Below, one piece after another: positions 43,191 to 52,337 of a stretch of DNA of 64,000 bases; the stretch's first letter is position 1, and every line of letters starts with the position of its first letter. A program made the translations under genes and the position numbers. The stretch comes from Candidatus Gastranaerophilales bacterium. Lineage in GTDB: Bacteria; Cyanobacteriota; Vampirovibrionia; Gastranaerophilales; Gastranaerophilaceae. The notes beneath the pieces were generated by a model, which worked only from the letters and a program-made list of their open reading frames with translations, did not search any database and was not told where the DNA came from. Location: the NCBI GenBank assembly GCA_944324305.1, contig CALUVV010000003.1, positions 165,750 through 229,749 on the forward strand, given 5' to 3'.

Positions 43191-43880
43191 TTATTTTGAA
43201 TACCTGTTAGCTCCGACATAAAATCCGACATACATTGACAGCAGAACAAGCATTACCGTATTTACGATTATCATCCCTAAGGCTTCGGGTAACAAATAGT
43301 TCGCAATAAGAGTAAACAAGCCCAAAATCAATGCAGTAAGGGTATATTTAAAAGTACTTTTGCGCCTTGGCGGAACTTTAATATTATGGCACAGCTTGCT
43401 TGAATATTCATCAATATTAGAAAGGTTTAAGGCTCTTTCATAAGCTGATGCTGTAATTTGACCGTTATCAAGAAGTTTTTTACAAGCTTTTTCAAATGCT
43501 TTTTTAACATGTACTTCAACCAGAGCAAGCATCTGTTCTTGAGTTAATTTACTGAATTCGGATTCTTTACCCATTTCAAATGCCACATATGCAAGTTTTT
43601 GAAGTATACTTTCATGATACATTGCAGGAATATCTGAGCGAAGCAAATCAATATACTTGTGGAAAGTCCACTCGGAAATTATCTGCGTTAAAGTTTTTGC
43701 AGTTTCGGAACTTTCAATAGTTTCATCCTGCGAAAATGCTTCCCCTGCAATATAGGTAAAGTTATAAATTCTGTCCAAAAATTCTTTTTTATGCTCAAGA
43801 GCAATATCTTCGGGAATACTTTTCTCCGCCTGTTTAGTTAAATCTTTGGCAAAACTTTTATAATCAAATGCTGCTACCAT
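43191..43880 (-). CDS. Hypothetical protein with C-terminal membrane hairpin
   Basis: No family recognised. The 229-aa product is mostly soluble and helical (about residues 1-165), and ends in two adjacent transmembrane helices (about 175-195 and 203-223) with a short loop, so it is tail-anchored in the inner membrane. Cytoplasmic helices are charged. GGAGGG precedes the ATG. The gene lies between gene D's promoter and the 43932 gene, with short gaps on both sides, probably as part of the latter's unit. Confidence 0.65.
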   Translation of the reverse strand: MVAAFDYKSFAKDLTKQAEKSIPEDIALEHKKEFLDRIYNFTYIAGEAFSQDETIESSETAKTLTQIISEWTFHKYIDLLRSDIPAMYHESILQKLAYVAFEMGKESEFSKLTQEQMLALVEVHVKKAFEKACKKLLDNGQITASAYERALNLSNIDEYSSKLCHNIKVPPRRKSTFKYTLTALILGLFTLIANYLLPEALGMIIVNTVMLVLLSMYVGFYVGANRYSK

Positions 43881-43931
43881 AAAACCCTCCGAAAAGAATT
43901 ATAGCATGCCGATTTAAATAGGGCAAATATT

Positions 43932-46085
43932 TTAATTCATTTTAAGAGTTTGCAAAGCCTGCTGCTCCGCGAGATCAGCTCTGCGCATAGCTTCATCTGC
44001 TGCGGTTAAATCTTCTGCCTGTTTGATTTGAACGCCGACAGGAGAAGGTATATATGTTCTTACGGGTTCCTGAGAAGCTGCAGGTTTATTTTCGGAAGTT
44101 TGCGAGGTTGTTGTAGTCGTAGTTGTTGTAGTTGTTCCGTTTTTATATTTATTCAACAGATTTGAGGGGCTGTTTTGACCTGCCTGTTGAGAAGTTGTCG
44201 TAGTGGTTTGAGTTGTTGTCTGCCGCTGCGGAGTTTGAACTTGCTGCAGCTGCGGCGGTAATTGCGGCTGCTGTTGAATAGGTGTTTGAGTTTTTTCAGG
44301 TTCTTTACCTTCATCAAGTAAAGAATTTTTTGGTTTTCCGAACAGCAGATGCGAACCCTTTACGGCAATTTTAGATAAGAACGGCAAAATCATAAACATA
44401 CCTAAAATAATTCTCATCGGGTAACCTGCCATTTGTTTCATTCCGAATTTCGGATGTCTGAACAGGTCTTTAATCTTTTCACCAATACCATTTCTCGTAA
44501 CTGCTTTGTTATCATACGGTCTTATTTGTTCCAGACCGACGGAAACTATGCGCCCGATACGTTTGAATAATTTTGTAATCGGATTTTTAACACCTGCATT
44601 TAACTCAGTTTTTAATGCATCTTTACTTGCTTTCCATGCGGCTTTATCTTTGAAACCCGCCGCCATGGCTTTGTCATTATGAATTTTTAAATGCTGTCTG
44701 TAAGCTTCAACCTGTTGTTTAGTCATCCCTGCGTATTGCAAACCGCCGACTTTATGCATTAATTGAATTGCAAAAGGCATTGCAACGAAGAACGCTATCA
44801 TTTCGGTGAAACGTTCCGCAAATGTTTTAACTTTTTCACCCGCTCCGTCAGCCTTAGCGGTTTTATAAAGAACATCAGCCAAATATGCAGCCTGCATTAA
44901 GGCTACAAATTTTCCGCCGGCAACCCTGTTTGTAGCACCTTCAAGAACAAGGTTATTATATTTTGCAAGGAATTTACCAAACATTGATTTTGGAATTTTC
45001 TTATCAAGTCCTGTTTTCTTTAGAACGCTGTCCAGTTCCTTATTTTCAGCAAGATTGACATTACCCAGCGAACCTGCAAGTTTGTTTGCAGTTTCCGAAG
45101 CATAGACCTCACGTCCGAAAAGCCAAGTTTTAATTCTTCCCCATTTACTGTGATTTGTTCCCCAAATCCTTGTAAACATCTTGCGGTTAGCATCATGGCA
45201 AGCCTCGAGCACTCTCGGCATACGTTTATGAATATCCTTTTGAACGGCTTCCATTTCTGCAAAGTCTTTATAGCCCCATTCAAAGGCTTTCATATCTTTA
45301 AGTTTTAATATTTTAGCTTCTTCACCGAGAACTTTAAAATCACTTATTTCTTTTGCAATTTGAGCAGGAGTTCTTTTTAATCTTGAATTCTGCAAAATAG
45401 TTTCAAGTTCCGCACGCTGCATAATTTCGGCTCTTGCTTGCGGAGTTGATGCTTTATTTAATAAATCTTTCCATTTCTTTATATCTGATTTTGATGCACC
45501 GTAGCAATCCAAATCTTCAACATATTTAAGAGGTTTTACAAACTGTTCGCCATGTTGAGGATAATCAAACAATTGCATACCGACCATACCGTCAGCCTGG
45601 CCGATTACCATAGGAAGTTCAGGTTTTGAAGGCGTGTATGCCATTGCTCTTGTAATTCTAAACCTGTCAACAAAATTTTTCTTTAAGAAGCCTTTAAAGT
45701 TTTTAAAGCCGTTATTTACAGATTTCGCAAAAGATGATTTACCAAATCTGCTGTTTTTAACATATCCTGTAACATCATCCCCGAATTGACCTGCTTTATG
45801 ATGAACAGTATCGGTAAAATCACCTCTGGACTTATTTGCGTAATAATCCATTCCTTTAGAGATAGCAAACCATGTCGGAACAGTTAATGCGGCAGTATAA
45901 AGCATTCCTTTCGGATCTTCTGTTGTTTCGCCTATTCTGTTTGCAACATAACTGTCCTGAACATTTTCTTTTAAAAGTTCGGGATTAACAGCCTGCATTG
46001 CAACCTGAGGCTGCCCCGCCTGCTGTGGTGAAACTGCCTTAAACTGAGGCACTTGCTGCTTATTATAAATATTATTGTCGAGCAT
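43932..46085 (-). CDS. Large lineage-specific protein with Gln/Thr-rich tail
   Basis: The 717-aa product is of unknown family. It has a Gln/Pro-rich N-terminus (about 1-35), a hydrophobic segment near residue 65 (AALTVPTWFAISKG), a long basic helical region, hydrophobic parts near 415-435 (FFVAMPFAIQLM) and 565-585 (IILGMFMILPFL), and a low-complexity tail (about 600-690) of Gln, Pro and Thr with a run of Thr. The tail is encoded by repeated triplets. No signal peptide. It may be a membrane-associated structural protein; nothing further can be said. Confidence 0.7.
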   Translation of the reverse strand: MLDNNIYNKQQVPQFKAVSPQQAGQPQVAMQAVNPELLKENVQDSYVANRIGETTEDPKGMLYTAALTVPTWFAISKGMDYYANKSRGDFTDTVHHKAGQFGDDVTGYVKNSRFGKSSFAKSVNNGFKNFKGFLKKNFVDRFRITRAMAYTPSKPELPMVIGQADGMVGMQLFDYPQHGEQFVKPLKYVEDLDCYGASKSDIKKWKDLLNKASTPQARAEIMQRAELETILQNSRLKRTPAQIAKEISDFKVLGEEAKILKLKDMKAFEWGYKDFAEMEAVQKDIHKRMPRVLEACHDANRKMFTRIWGTNHSKWGRIKTWLFGREVYASETANKLAGSLGNVNLAENKELDSVLKKTGLDKKIPKSMFGKFLAKYNNLVLEGATNRVAGGKFVALMQAAYLADVLYKTAKADGAGEKVKTFAERFTEMIAFFVAMPFAIQLMHKVGGLQYAGMTKQQVEAYRQHLKIHNDKAMAAGFKDKAAWKASKDALKTELNAGVKNPITKLFKRIGRIVSVGLEQIRPYDNKAVTRNGIGEKIKDLFRHPKFGMKQMAGYPMRIILGMFMILPFLSKIAVKGSHLLFGKPKNSLLDEGKEPEKTQTPIQQQPQLPPQLQQVQTPQRQTTTQTTTTTSQQAGQNSPSNLLNKYKNGTTTTTTTTTTSQTSENKPAASQEPVRTYIPSPVGVQIKQAEDLTAADEAMRRADLAEQQALQTLKMN

Positions 46086-46202
46086 AGTTTTTCCTGTTTT
46101 CCCCTATATAATTATAAAAACATAATCTTAGGAATTATTGCCATTTAACATAATATGTTACGAAATGTAACAAGTTTAGTCTTTTTTGAAATTCGCAATT
46201 TT

Positions 46203-46221
46203 GTATATACTTTATATATAC
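46203..46221 (+). promoter_or_regulatory. Palindromic element GTATATA-N5-TATATAC
   Basis: GTATATACTTTATATATAC is a perfect inverted repeat with a five-base centre, preceded by GCAATT. The same element occurs upstream of 1230 and 2580. It lies 34 bases before the ATG of the small 46256 gene. Confidence 0.55.
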
Positions 46222-46255
46222 ATAAGAGATAAATAAGAAGATTGAGAGGCAGATA

Positions 46256-46420
46256 ATGGCAGTTGCAAATTTGAAAAAAATTGATGATAAACTTAAAAAC
46301 ATTTATGAAAATCAAGTTACAATCAATAATAATCAGCCTTTTGAAGATAAATCCGAAATACTTTTTGCCCAGATGAATTTCATCGCAATGGCAAACAAAC
46401 AAGCTTTACATTTAATCTAA
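46256..46420 (+). CDS. 54-aa hypothetical protein
   Basis: A short frame (MAVANLKKIDDKLKNIYENQ... ending NKQALHLI) follows GAGAGG at good spacing and a promoter region shared with two lineage-specific genes. It is helical and polar, without signal peptide. A strong terminator at 46516 closes the unit. Its Asn/Gln/Met composition resembles the 81-aa product at 26077. Function unknown. Confidence 0.6.
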   Translation: MAVANLKKIDDKLKNIYENQVTINNNQPFEDKSEILFAQMNFIAMANKQALHLI

Positions 46421-46515
46421 ACTAATAAAAATCATCTGCAGGATACTGAAATAATTGTCAAAGATGATAAAAAAAATTTAACTCCAATTAATTTTTCCCC
46501 TACAAATTTTTTACC

Positions 46516-46540
46516 GGCAGAACTTCGGTTCTGCTTTTTA
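46516..46540 (+). terminator. Terminator with TTCG loop
   Basis: GCAGAAC (46517-46523), TTCG, GTTCTGC (46528-46534), then five T. It lies directly before the nadD -10 box. Confidence 0.9.
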
Positions 46541-46543
46541 TTG

Positions 46544-46552
46544 TGCTAAAAT
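46544..46552 (+). promoter_or_regulatory. Extended -10 box abutting nadD
   Basis: TGC-TAAAAT (46544-46552) is followed by six bases and the nadD ATG at 46559, so the nadD mRNA is probably leaderless. The -35 region falls inside the preceding terminator. Confidence 0.55.
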
Positions 46553-46558
46553 CAGTTT

Positions 46559-47155
46559 ATGAAACTTTGTATTTTCTCGGGAACGTTTAATCCTATACAC
46601 AGAGCGCATCTTAAAATGGCAGAATTTGTTTTGGATAATTACGGATTTGATAAAATTATCTTTATTCCCGCATATAAACCGCCCCATAAAGATTACGACA
46701 CAGGTATGTGTATTCATCGTTTTAATATGGTAAGACTTGCAATTGAATATAATCCGCATTTTGAGATTTCAGACATAGAATATCAACATGAAGGGAAATC
46801 ATATTCTTATTTGACTGCTCTACAACTCAAAAAACAGTATTGTACGGAAGGTAAGATAAATTTCATCATAGGAACGGACGCTTTTGAAAAAATAGAAAGC
46901 TGGTATGAAGCTGAAAAATTTAAAGATCTTGTTGATTTTATTGTATTTGTAAGAGAAAATAAAACTGTCAATTTTGACGATTTGAAAGAGAAAGGGTATA
47001 GTTTCAAAATTGCCCGAATGCCTTTTATTGATATCTCATCAACAGAGCTGAGAGAGAGAATTAAAGAGGGGAAATCAATTAGTAATCTTGTGACAAAAGA
47101 AGTAGAGGAATATATATATAAAAATGGATTATACAGAAATACTGAAATGGCTTAA
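46559..47155 (+). CDS. nadD: Nicotinate-nucleotide adenylyltransferase
   Basis: NadD adenylates nicotinate mononucleotide in NAD synthesis. The 198-aa product has FSGTFNPIHRAHL (the GxFxPxHxGH-type nucleotide site, with Ala for the usual Gly), FIPAYKPPHK, the FIIGTDAFEKIESW segment and the ISSTELRERIKEG motif near the end. Length is normal. No Shine-Dalgarno sequence is present; the -10 box is six bases from the ATG. It overlaps yqeK by 32 bases, the usual pairing. Confidence 0.95.
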   Translation: MKLCIFSGTFNPIHRAHLKMAEFVLDNYGFDKIIFIPAYKPPHKDYDTGMCIHRFNMVRLAIEYNPHFEISDIEYQHEGKSYSYLTALQLKKQYCTEGKINFIIGTDAFEKIESWYEAEKFKDLVDFIVFVRENKTVNFDDLKEKGYSFKIARMPFIDISSTELRERIKEGKSISNLVTKEVEEYIYKNGLYRNTEMA

Positions 47156-47699
47156 AGACAATCTTAACGAAGAAAGATATATTCACACACTCGGAACAGC
47201 CGAATGTGCAAGAGAACTTGCTGAAAAATACAGACTTGATAGCGAAAAAGCTTACCTTGCAGGGCTTTTGCATGACTGCGCAAAGTGTTTTTCAAATGAT
47301 AAACTTCTTGATATTATTCACAAACATTTACAGGTTGAAGAATGCGAAATGCTTAATTACAAAACTTTACATGCACCGGTAAGTGCATACATCGCAGAGA
47401 AGGAATTTAATATCACAGACAGAGAAATATTATCGGCAATAAGATGGCACACACTCGGGAAGCTTGAGATGAGCGAATTTGAAAAAATCGTCTTTCTCGC
47501 TGATAAAATAGAACCTAATACAAGAGATAAAGAATATTCATCTGAAATAAGAAAGCTTTTAGATGAAGAAAAAGGATTGGATAAAGCACTGCTTCAATGT
47601 TACAAAGAAACAATAAAAAGCCTTGTCAAAAGAGATTTAAAAATTTGCATTTTGACGATAGAAATTTACAATAAGTTCCAAGATATATTACAAAATTAG
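47124..47699 (+). CDS. yqeK: HD-domain hydrolase YqeK
   Basis: YqeK is an HD-family protein that cleaves diadenosine tetraphosphate symmetrically. The 191-aa product shows HTLGTAECARELAEKY, the metal-binding GLLHDCAK with the HD pair, HAPVSAYIAEKEF and AIRWHTLGKLEMSEFEKIVFLADKIEP. The ATG lies inside nadD, preceded by AGAGGAA. RsfS, the third member of the usual trio, is elsewhere (4362). Confidence 0.92.
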   Translation: MDYTEILKWLKDNLNEERYIHTLGTAECARELAEKYRLDSEKAYLAGLLHDCAKCFSNDKLLDIIHKHLQVEECEMLNYKTLHAPVSAYIAEKEFNITDREILSAIRWHTLGKLEMSEFEKIVFLADKIEPNTRDKEYSSEIRKLLDEEKGLDKALLQCYKETIKSLVKRDLKICILTIEIYNKFQDILQN

Positions 47700-47740
47700 C
47701 ATTTTCATGATAAAATATTTTTCAAGGTGAGGAAGTTCAT

Positions 47741-49810
47741 ATGAAGGTATTGGAAATTAAGAACAATTTAGTAAAAATAGCTTACGATGTAAAAGACAAC
47801 CTGTCTCTTTCAAGCTTTGTCATAATAGAAGATGTAAACACACCTTACGTTGCTCAGGTTGTAAACGTTAAAGCTGACGTAACCGCTAATTATGCTATTG
47901 TTAAACTGCTTTTTACTTTCAATGAAGAAGGTATTCTGAAAAATTATAACGGTACAATTCCTTCACTAAAAGCATCAGTTACCGTGCTTCCTTCCAACGA
48001 ACTTCTTGATATTATTCCGATAGAGCAGCCGATTATTATGGGGCAGCTTGCACAGCAGAATGTTCAGCTTAAAGTCGATAAAACCATTTTTGACAATAAC
48101 CTGCTTGTATGCTCAAATAATCTTGAAAATACTTCTGTTCTTTTAAACAATATTATTAAGCAGCTTAAAGAAAAAATCGTAATTTTTGATACAGACGGTC
48201 AATTTGATTGGGAAGATAAAATTGTTTTCGGCAAAGACTTCAGACTGCCGCTTAATTATGACACCATAAATTTTATATATGATAATGAGCTGGATGATGT
48301 CGACGCCACAAGTAAAGCTATAATTCAAGATATATTTATCGAAGTTCAGGAATACACTAAAACTCTGCCGGAAGGCTATCTGCCGTTTGAAACATTCCTT
48401 AACGTTGTAGATCAGCAGTACAGAGAAACACAAATAACACAGCTTATTTTATTAAAAAATAAATTACTGAAATACAGAGATTTGAATGTATTTGCTGAAA
48501 CGTTGAAAGATGTGTTGAGCTTAAGCATCGCAATTGATAAATCAGATATTGCAGTAATAGATATTTCGGACATGACACCCGAGCTGCAGAAGCTTATCCT
48601 GTCTTATACTTATGATGTAATGAACTCATCCAGTTCTGATATTTACTCATTTGTAAAAACTGATAATTCAAATTCCGATAAAAAGCTGCTTAAAAAATTC
48701 CTCGCAAGAAGTAATGTCTACACTACAATAATATGCTCGCATGCTTATAAATACTTATCGGAAATAAAAGAAGCGGCTCAAAATTTGATACTTTTTGCGC
48801 CTTTGACATTACAACACGACTTTGCAAGTTATAATACATATCTGAATAAATTAAATCAGGATGAATTTATAATTTACGGTGCACACACACAGAACATACC
48901 TTTAATAGTTGAACTTGACGATATTACAATTCCGGAAGAAGAACAACCGGAAGAACAAGAAGAAGAAAAAACGGAGACTGAAATACCCGTTCAAGAAAAA
49001 GCGGAAACAACACCTGCTGCGGAAACTGAAATAGAGGTTGAACAGCCTGTGCAGCAGCCTTCAATGCCGGAAATAGAATATCCTGACATTACGATAGACG
49101 AAATACCTGCACAAACAGAAGATGTTACGTCTGATGATACCGTTCTTGTTTCCGTTGATGAAAATATTCAAATAGTAAATGAAATTCCTCCTGTACAAAA
49201 CATTCTTGAAGATGAGGTTATAGAAGAAACTGCAGCGGAAGAACCCGAAAACACGGACCTTAGTCCAACAGAAAACGCAGCGGATGATGCCCCCCAAATA
49301 ACACTTGAAGAACCTGAAATTGACTATTCTGTTGAAGATATTGACATTGAAGAAAATTTTGGTGAACCCCAAATTATAGAAAATAATGATGAGTTAGTTG
49401 AACAGGTAGCAAAAGATGTTGATAAAGTTTTGTATGAAAAACTCCCCGAAGAAGAACTGTTAATAGATGAACAGGATATTTTAGGCGCAGATGAGCTGAC
49501 TGAAGATGATTTAAATCTTATCGACGACCTCACAACAAACGATGAGCAAATGACGGCTTCACAAGAACTTCCGAGTTTTGAAGAAGAAGAGCCTGTTCCT
49601 GTTGTCCCGATTTATCCGGCAGATGATATTGAACAAAAAGATAACCGGGTTTTAGAACCGGGCGACAGAGTTTCAACTCCTAAATACGGAGAAGGAGTTG
49701 TTGAAAAAATGATTAAATACGGAAATAAAATGCTGTGTTCAATTGAATTCCCGAATATTGGCAGACGATTACTCGACCCTGCAATGAGCGAAATAACAAA
49801 ATTATCTTAA
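47741..49810 (+). CDS. HerA-like protein lacking Walker A, with UvrD-type Tudor C-terminus
   Basis: The 689-aa protein starts with a barrel-like region (about residues 1-95) as in HerA/VirB4 ATPases. Where Walker A should be it reads LLVCSNNLENTSVLL, with no GK[ST]. IVIFDTDGQFDW parallels the HerA DxxGE motif, and IAVIDISDM the Walker B. Residues about 395-615 are very acidic and probably disordered. The last 60 residues (PGDRVSTPKYGEGVVEKM) match the Tudor-like tail of PcrA/UvrD, which binds RNA polymerase. It looks like an inactive ATPase with an RNAP-contact module. GGTGAGG precedes the ATG. Function unknown. Confidence 0.7.
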   Translation: MKVLEIKNNLVKIAYDVKDNLSLSSFVIIEDVNTPYVAQVVNVKADVTANYAIVKLLFTFNEEGILKNYNGTIPSLKASVTVLPSNELLDIIPIEQPIIMGQLAQQNVQLKVDKTIFDNNLLVCSNNLENTSVLLNNIIKQLKEKIVIFDTDGQFDWEDKIVFGKDFRLPLNYDTINFIYDNELDDVDATSKAIIQDIFIEVQEYTKTLPEGYLPFETFLNVVDQQYRETQITQLILLKNKLLKYRDLNVFAETLKDVLSLSIAIDKSDIAVIDISDMTPELQKLILSYTYDVMNSSSSDIYSFVKTDNSNSDKKLLKKFLARSNVYTTIICSHAYKYLSEIKEAAQNLILFAPLTLQHDFASYNTYLNKLNQDEFIIYGAHTQNIPLIVELDDITIPEEEQPEEQEEEKTETEIPVQEKAETTPAAETEIEVEQPVQQPSMPEIEYPDITIDEIPAQTEDVTSDDTVLVSVDENIQIVNEIPPVQNILEDEVIEETAAEEPENTDLSPTENAADDAPQITLEEPEIDYSVEDIDIEENFGEPQIIENNDELVEQVAKDVDKVLYEKLPEEELLIDEQDILGADELTEDDLNLIDDLTTNDEQMTASQELPSFEEEEPVPVVPIYPADDIEQKDNRVLEPGDRVSTPKYGEGVVEKMIKYGNKMLCSIEFPNIGRRLLDPAMSEITKLS

Positions 49811-50149
49811 AAGAGAAGCTCCTTTTAAATAAACGAATTCTGGTTTAAAATTTTCACCGCAATTAACTACAATCAGTACGCGCAGGCATTTCTCAAGAGA
49901 AGCAGGAACATCAAGCTCATGAAAACACATCATTGCCGTTTCCGTCCATCCCATATCAAGCCGTGCAAATTTAGCAGGAAAAGCGGCATTTAAGTCATTT
50001 GTAAGAGTAAATATTACATGAGAAATCATTGCGGTATCAATATTATTTTCGGTAATCATAGCGTTTAGCAGCTCTATAGTAGCCTCTTTTATTGCTTCAG
50101 CAGAGTTCTCATTAACGGTAATTGCACCTCTTATACCTTTTGTAATCAT
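49802..50149 (-). CDS. aroH: Chorismate mutase, AroH type
   Basis: AroH turns chorismate into prephenate for Phe and Tyr synthesis. The 115-aa product matches the monofunctional trimeric type: GIRGAITVNENSAEAI, the STTxD-like FTLTNDLNAAFPAKFAR, a central MCFHELDV and RVLIVVN. Arg 7 and the Glu/Arg of the active site are visible. Its ATG overlaps the fmt stop (ATGA). It is the last gene of the run from purD-like and overlaps the 47741 gene tail by nine bases. Confidence 0.9.
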   Translation of the reverse strand: MITKGIRGAITVNENSAEAIKEATIELLNAMITENNIDTAMISHVIFTLTNDLNAAFPAKFARLDMGWTETAMMCFHELDVPASLEKCLRVLIVVNCGENFKPEFVYLKGASLLR

Positions 50150-51057
50150 TTTTTGATACCGTTAGCCCAATCTCTTGCAAACATTTCGCCTTTACCTTCA
50201 GGCTTAACTTTTACAAGTAAAATACAATCCTTCCCGCATCCGACTTCAATGCCTTCTTTAGAAAATCTTACAAATTCTCCGCAGGCTCCGCTGCCTTTGA
50301 CAACACGCGTTTCGAGTACTTTAATAATTTTATCGTTATGTATAAAGTAAGCAGACGGGAATTTGTAAATACCGCGGACTAAATTATGTATCTCCCGTGC
50401 GGGTCTGGACCAATCGATAAGAGTTTCTTCTTTAGTTAATTTATTGGCTGTACAAACTCCGTTTTCACACTGTTTTTGAGGAGTTATTGTTTTATCAATT
50501 AATCCCGTAAGAGTTTTTTCAATCAGTTCAGGCGATTTTTCGCTTATTTCTTCAAATAAATCAACGCAAGTCATATTATCAGGAATTTGAATAACTTCTC
50601 TTAAGCAGACATCACCGCAGTCAAGTCCCAATTCCGTAATCATGGTGCAAATACCCGTTTCTTTATCCCCGTTAATTATTGCGCGCTGGATAGGGTTTGC
50701 GCCGCGATATTTCGGAAGAAGCGAAGCGTGAAGGTTTATGGTTTCATACTTTGGAATATCGAGAACTTCCTGTGATAAAATTTGTCCGAAAGCAAAAGTT
50801 ACAAAGAAATCAGGTTTTAAATTTTTTAATTCTTCCTGAATATCAGGTTCTTTCCTGATAGACTTAGGTTGAAAAACAGGAAGCCCCTTTTCAAGCGCAA
50901 ATTGTTTTATCGGTGACATAGTAAGCTTATGTCCCCGTCCTGCAGGTTTATCGGGCTGCGTAACAACTGCCAGAACATTAATTTTATCAGAATTATATAA
51001 ATATTTCAGAGATTTCAATGCTATTGCGGGAGTTCCGAAAAAAACAATATTAATCAT
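50146..51057 (-). CDS. fmt: Methionyl-tRNA formyltransferase
   Basis: Fmt formylates Met-tRNA for translation start. The 303-aa product has FFGTPAIALKSLKYL, VTQPDKPAGRGHKL, the catalytic HASLLPKYRGANPIQRA with Asn-His-Asp region, and a C-terminal OB-like domain. I take the ATG at 51057 (MINIVFFGTP), since the longer frame adds 33 unusual residues lying within def. It overlaps def by eight bases and aroH by four, so the three are translated together. Confidence 0.95.
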   Translation of the reverse strand: MINIVFFGTPAIALKSLKYLYNSDKINVLAVVTQPDKPAGRGHKLTMSPIKQFALEKGLPVFQPKSIRKEPDIQEELKNLKPDFFVTFAFGQILSQEVLDIPKYETINLHASLLPKYRGANPIQRAIINGDKETGICTMITELGLDCGDVCLREVIQIPDNMTCVDLFEEISEKSPELIEKTLTGLIDKTITPQKQCENGVCTANKLTKEETLIDWSRPAREIHNLVRGIYKFPSAYFIHNDKIIKVLETRVVKGSGACGEFVRFSKEGIEVGCGKDCILLVKVKPEGKGEMFARDWANGIKK

Positions 51058-51619
51058 TTTTACTTTCCAATTCCTTATCCAATTCGGGTTCTTCAATAAG
51101 TTTTTCGGCATCAACCGGCGGAAGGTTATGTTTTGAAAGTATATTGTCAGTTTCAAACCTGTTTACACAGTGATCAATAAACAAAATACCGTCAAGATGA
51201 TCATTTTCATGCTGAATTGCACGGGCAAGCAGACATCCGTCTTTAGCTTCCATTACAAAAGGTCTGCCATGTCTGTCCAAAGCCTTAACCATAACGTTTT
51301 TGTAACGTTTGACATCCGTGTAAGCTTCGGGAAAACTTATACAGCCTTCCTGAGCAATTATTGCACCTGATTTTTTAATAATTTTCGGATTGATAAAAAC
51401 CAGAGGATTAAGCGGTTCATCGTTTTTAGACACGTCAATTACGAAAACCCTGTAATTAACACCTATTTGAGGCGCAGCCATACCGACGCCGTTTTTTGCA
51501 TACATTGTATCAAGCAAATCCTGAACAAGTTCCTGAATTTTTCTTGAAACCTTATGAACTTCCTTGGAAGGTTCTCTTAAACTCTTTTCTCCGTATTGTA
51601 AAACTCTTTTTACAGACAT
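51050..51619 (-). CDS. def: Peptide deformylase
   Basis: Def removes the formyl group from new proteins. The 189-aa product has all three motifs: GVGMAAPQIG, EGCISFP and QHENDHLDG, whose Cys and two His hold the metal. The C-terminus is extended and acidic. AAAGG lies about nine bases before the ATG. def and fmt are adjacent, as in many bacteria, and queE lies upstream. Confidence 0.96.
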   Translation of the reverse strand: MSVKRVLQYGEKSLREPSKEVHKVSRKIQELVQDLLDTMYAKNGVGMAAPQIGVNYRVFVIDVSKNDEPLNPLVFINPKIIKKSGAIIAQEGCISFPEAYTDVKRYKNVMVKALDRHGRPFVMEAKDGCLLARAIQHENDHLDGILFIDHCVNRFETDNILSKHNLPPVDAEKLIEEPELDKELESKND

Positions 51620-51668
51620 ATTTATACCCTTTACATAAATCTTCTTACAGTATTATACTATAAAAAAG

Positions 51669-52337
51669 TTATCTTACATCTAAAAATTTATGAACCTGCG
51701 GAATAAGGCGTACGTTATCGTAATTATTCAGGAATTTGTCTAAAATCACAGCTGCAAACCCCGAAGATACTTTCATCTTCATACCTTCCATTTCAGGCTG
51801 TAAAACAAGTTCAATTCCGTACTTTTTACCTAATGCGCAACAATCTTTAATTTCATCATCCGTAATTTTGTCATTAAAAACGATTTTCGCAAAAGTTTCA
51901 ATACCTTTACAGTTTTCAAAAAATTTATCATGAAACTTGTAAGCATTTTTAATGCCCGTTGCACTTTCAAGCTTAATATCAGCTGAAACAATATCTATAA
52001 AAGTTTTAACTTCCGAAAATTTATCGGCAAGAGTTGCATTTGTTTCCAAATAAACTTTTTTGCTTACACGCGGCAGCAGTTCTTTTAAAAACTCTGATGC
52101 AAGCAGCGGTTCGCCGCCGGTTAAAGACACGGAATGCACGGTTTTATAAGAATTAATTCTATCTGCAAGCCCGCAAGGGTCAAACTCTTCGTAATCACTT
52201 TCCGATGAAAATTCCGTATCGCAATAGCTGCACTTTAAATTACAGTTACAAAATCTGACAAATAATTGTTTGTACCCTACGTACGGGCCCTCACCCTGAA
52301 CGGATTCGAAAATCTCTTTTATTTTTACTTTATTCAT
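51669..52337 (-). CDS. queE: 7-carboxy-7-deazaguanine synthase (radical SAM)
   Basis: QueE makes the deazaguanine core of queuosine. The 222-aa product has [20 protein letters not shown], the cluster-binding CNLKCSYC, and SLTGGEPLL for SAM. A CxxxCxxC spacing is kept. The start overlaps the dnaJ stop by eight bases. No queC, queD or queF is in the window. Length is typical. Confidence 0.92.
   Translation of the reverse strand: MNKVKIKEIFESVQGEGPYVGYKQLFVRFCNCNLKCSYCDTEFSSESDYEEFDPCGLADRINSYKTVHSVSLTGGEPLLASEFLKELLPRVSKKVYLETNATLADKFSEVKTFIDIVSADIKLESATGIKNAYKFHDKFFENCKGIETFAKIVFNDKITDDEIKDCCALGKKYGIELVLQPEMEGMKMKVSSGFAAVILDKFLNNYDNVRLIPQVHKFLDVR

Noticed and set aside
43932..46085. Thr/Gln-rich triplet repeats at about 44100-44250 as a CRISPR or satellite array
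   Set aside because: They are in-frame low-complexity codons of the protein tail, with no regular repeat-spacer structure.
51058..51156. N-terminal extension of fmt
   Set aside because: It lies wholly inside def in another frame and adds residues not seen in Fmt proteins.
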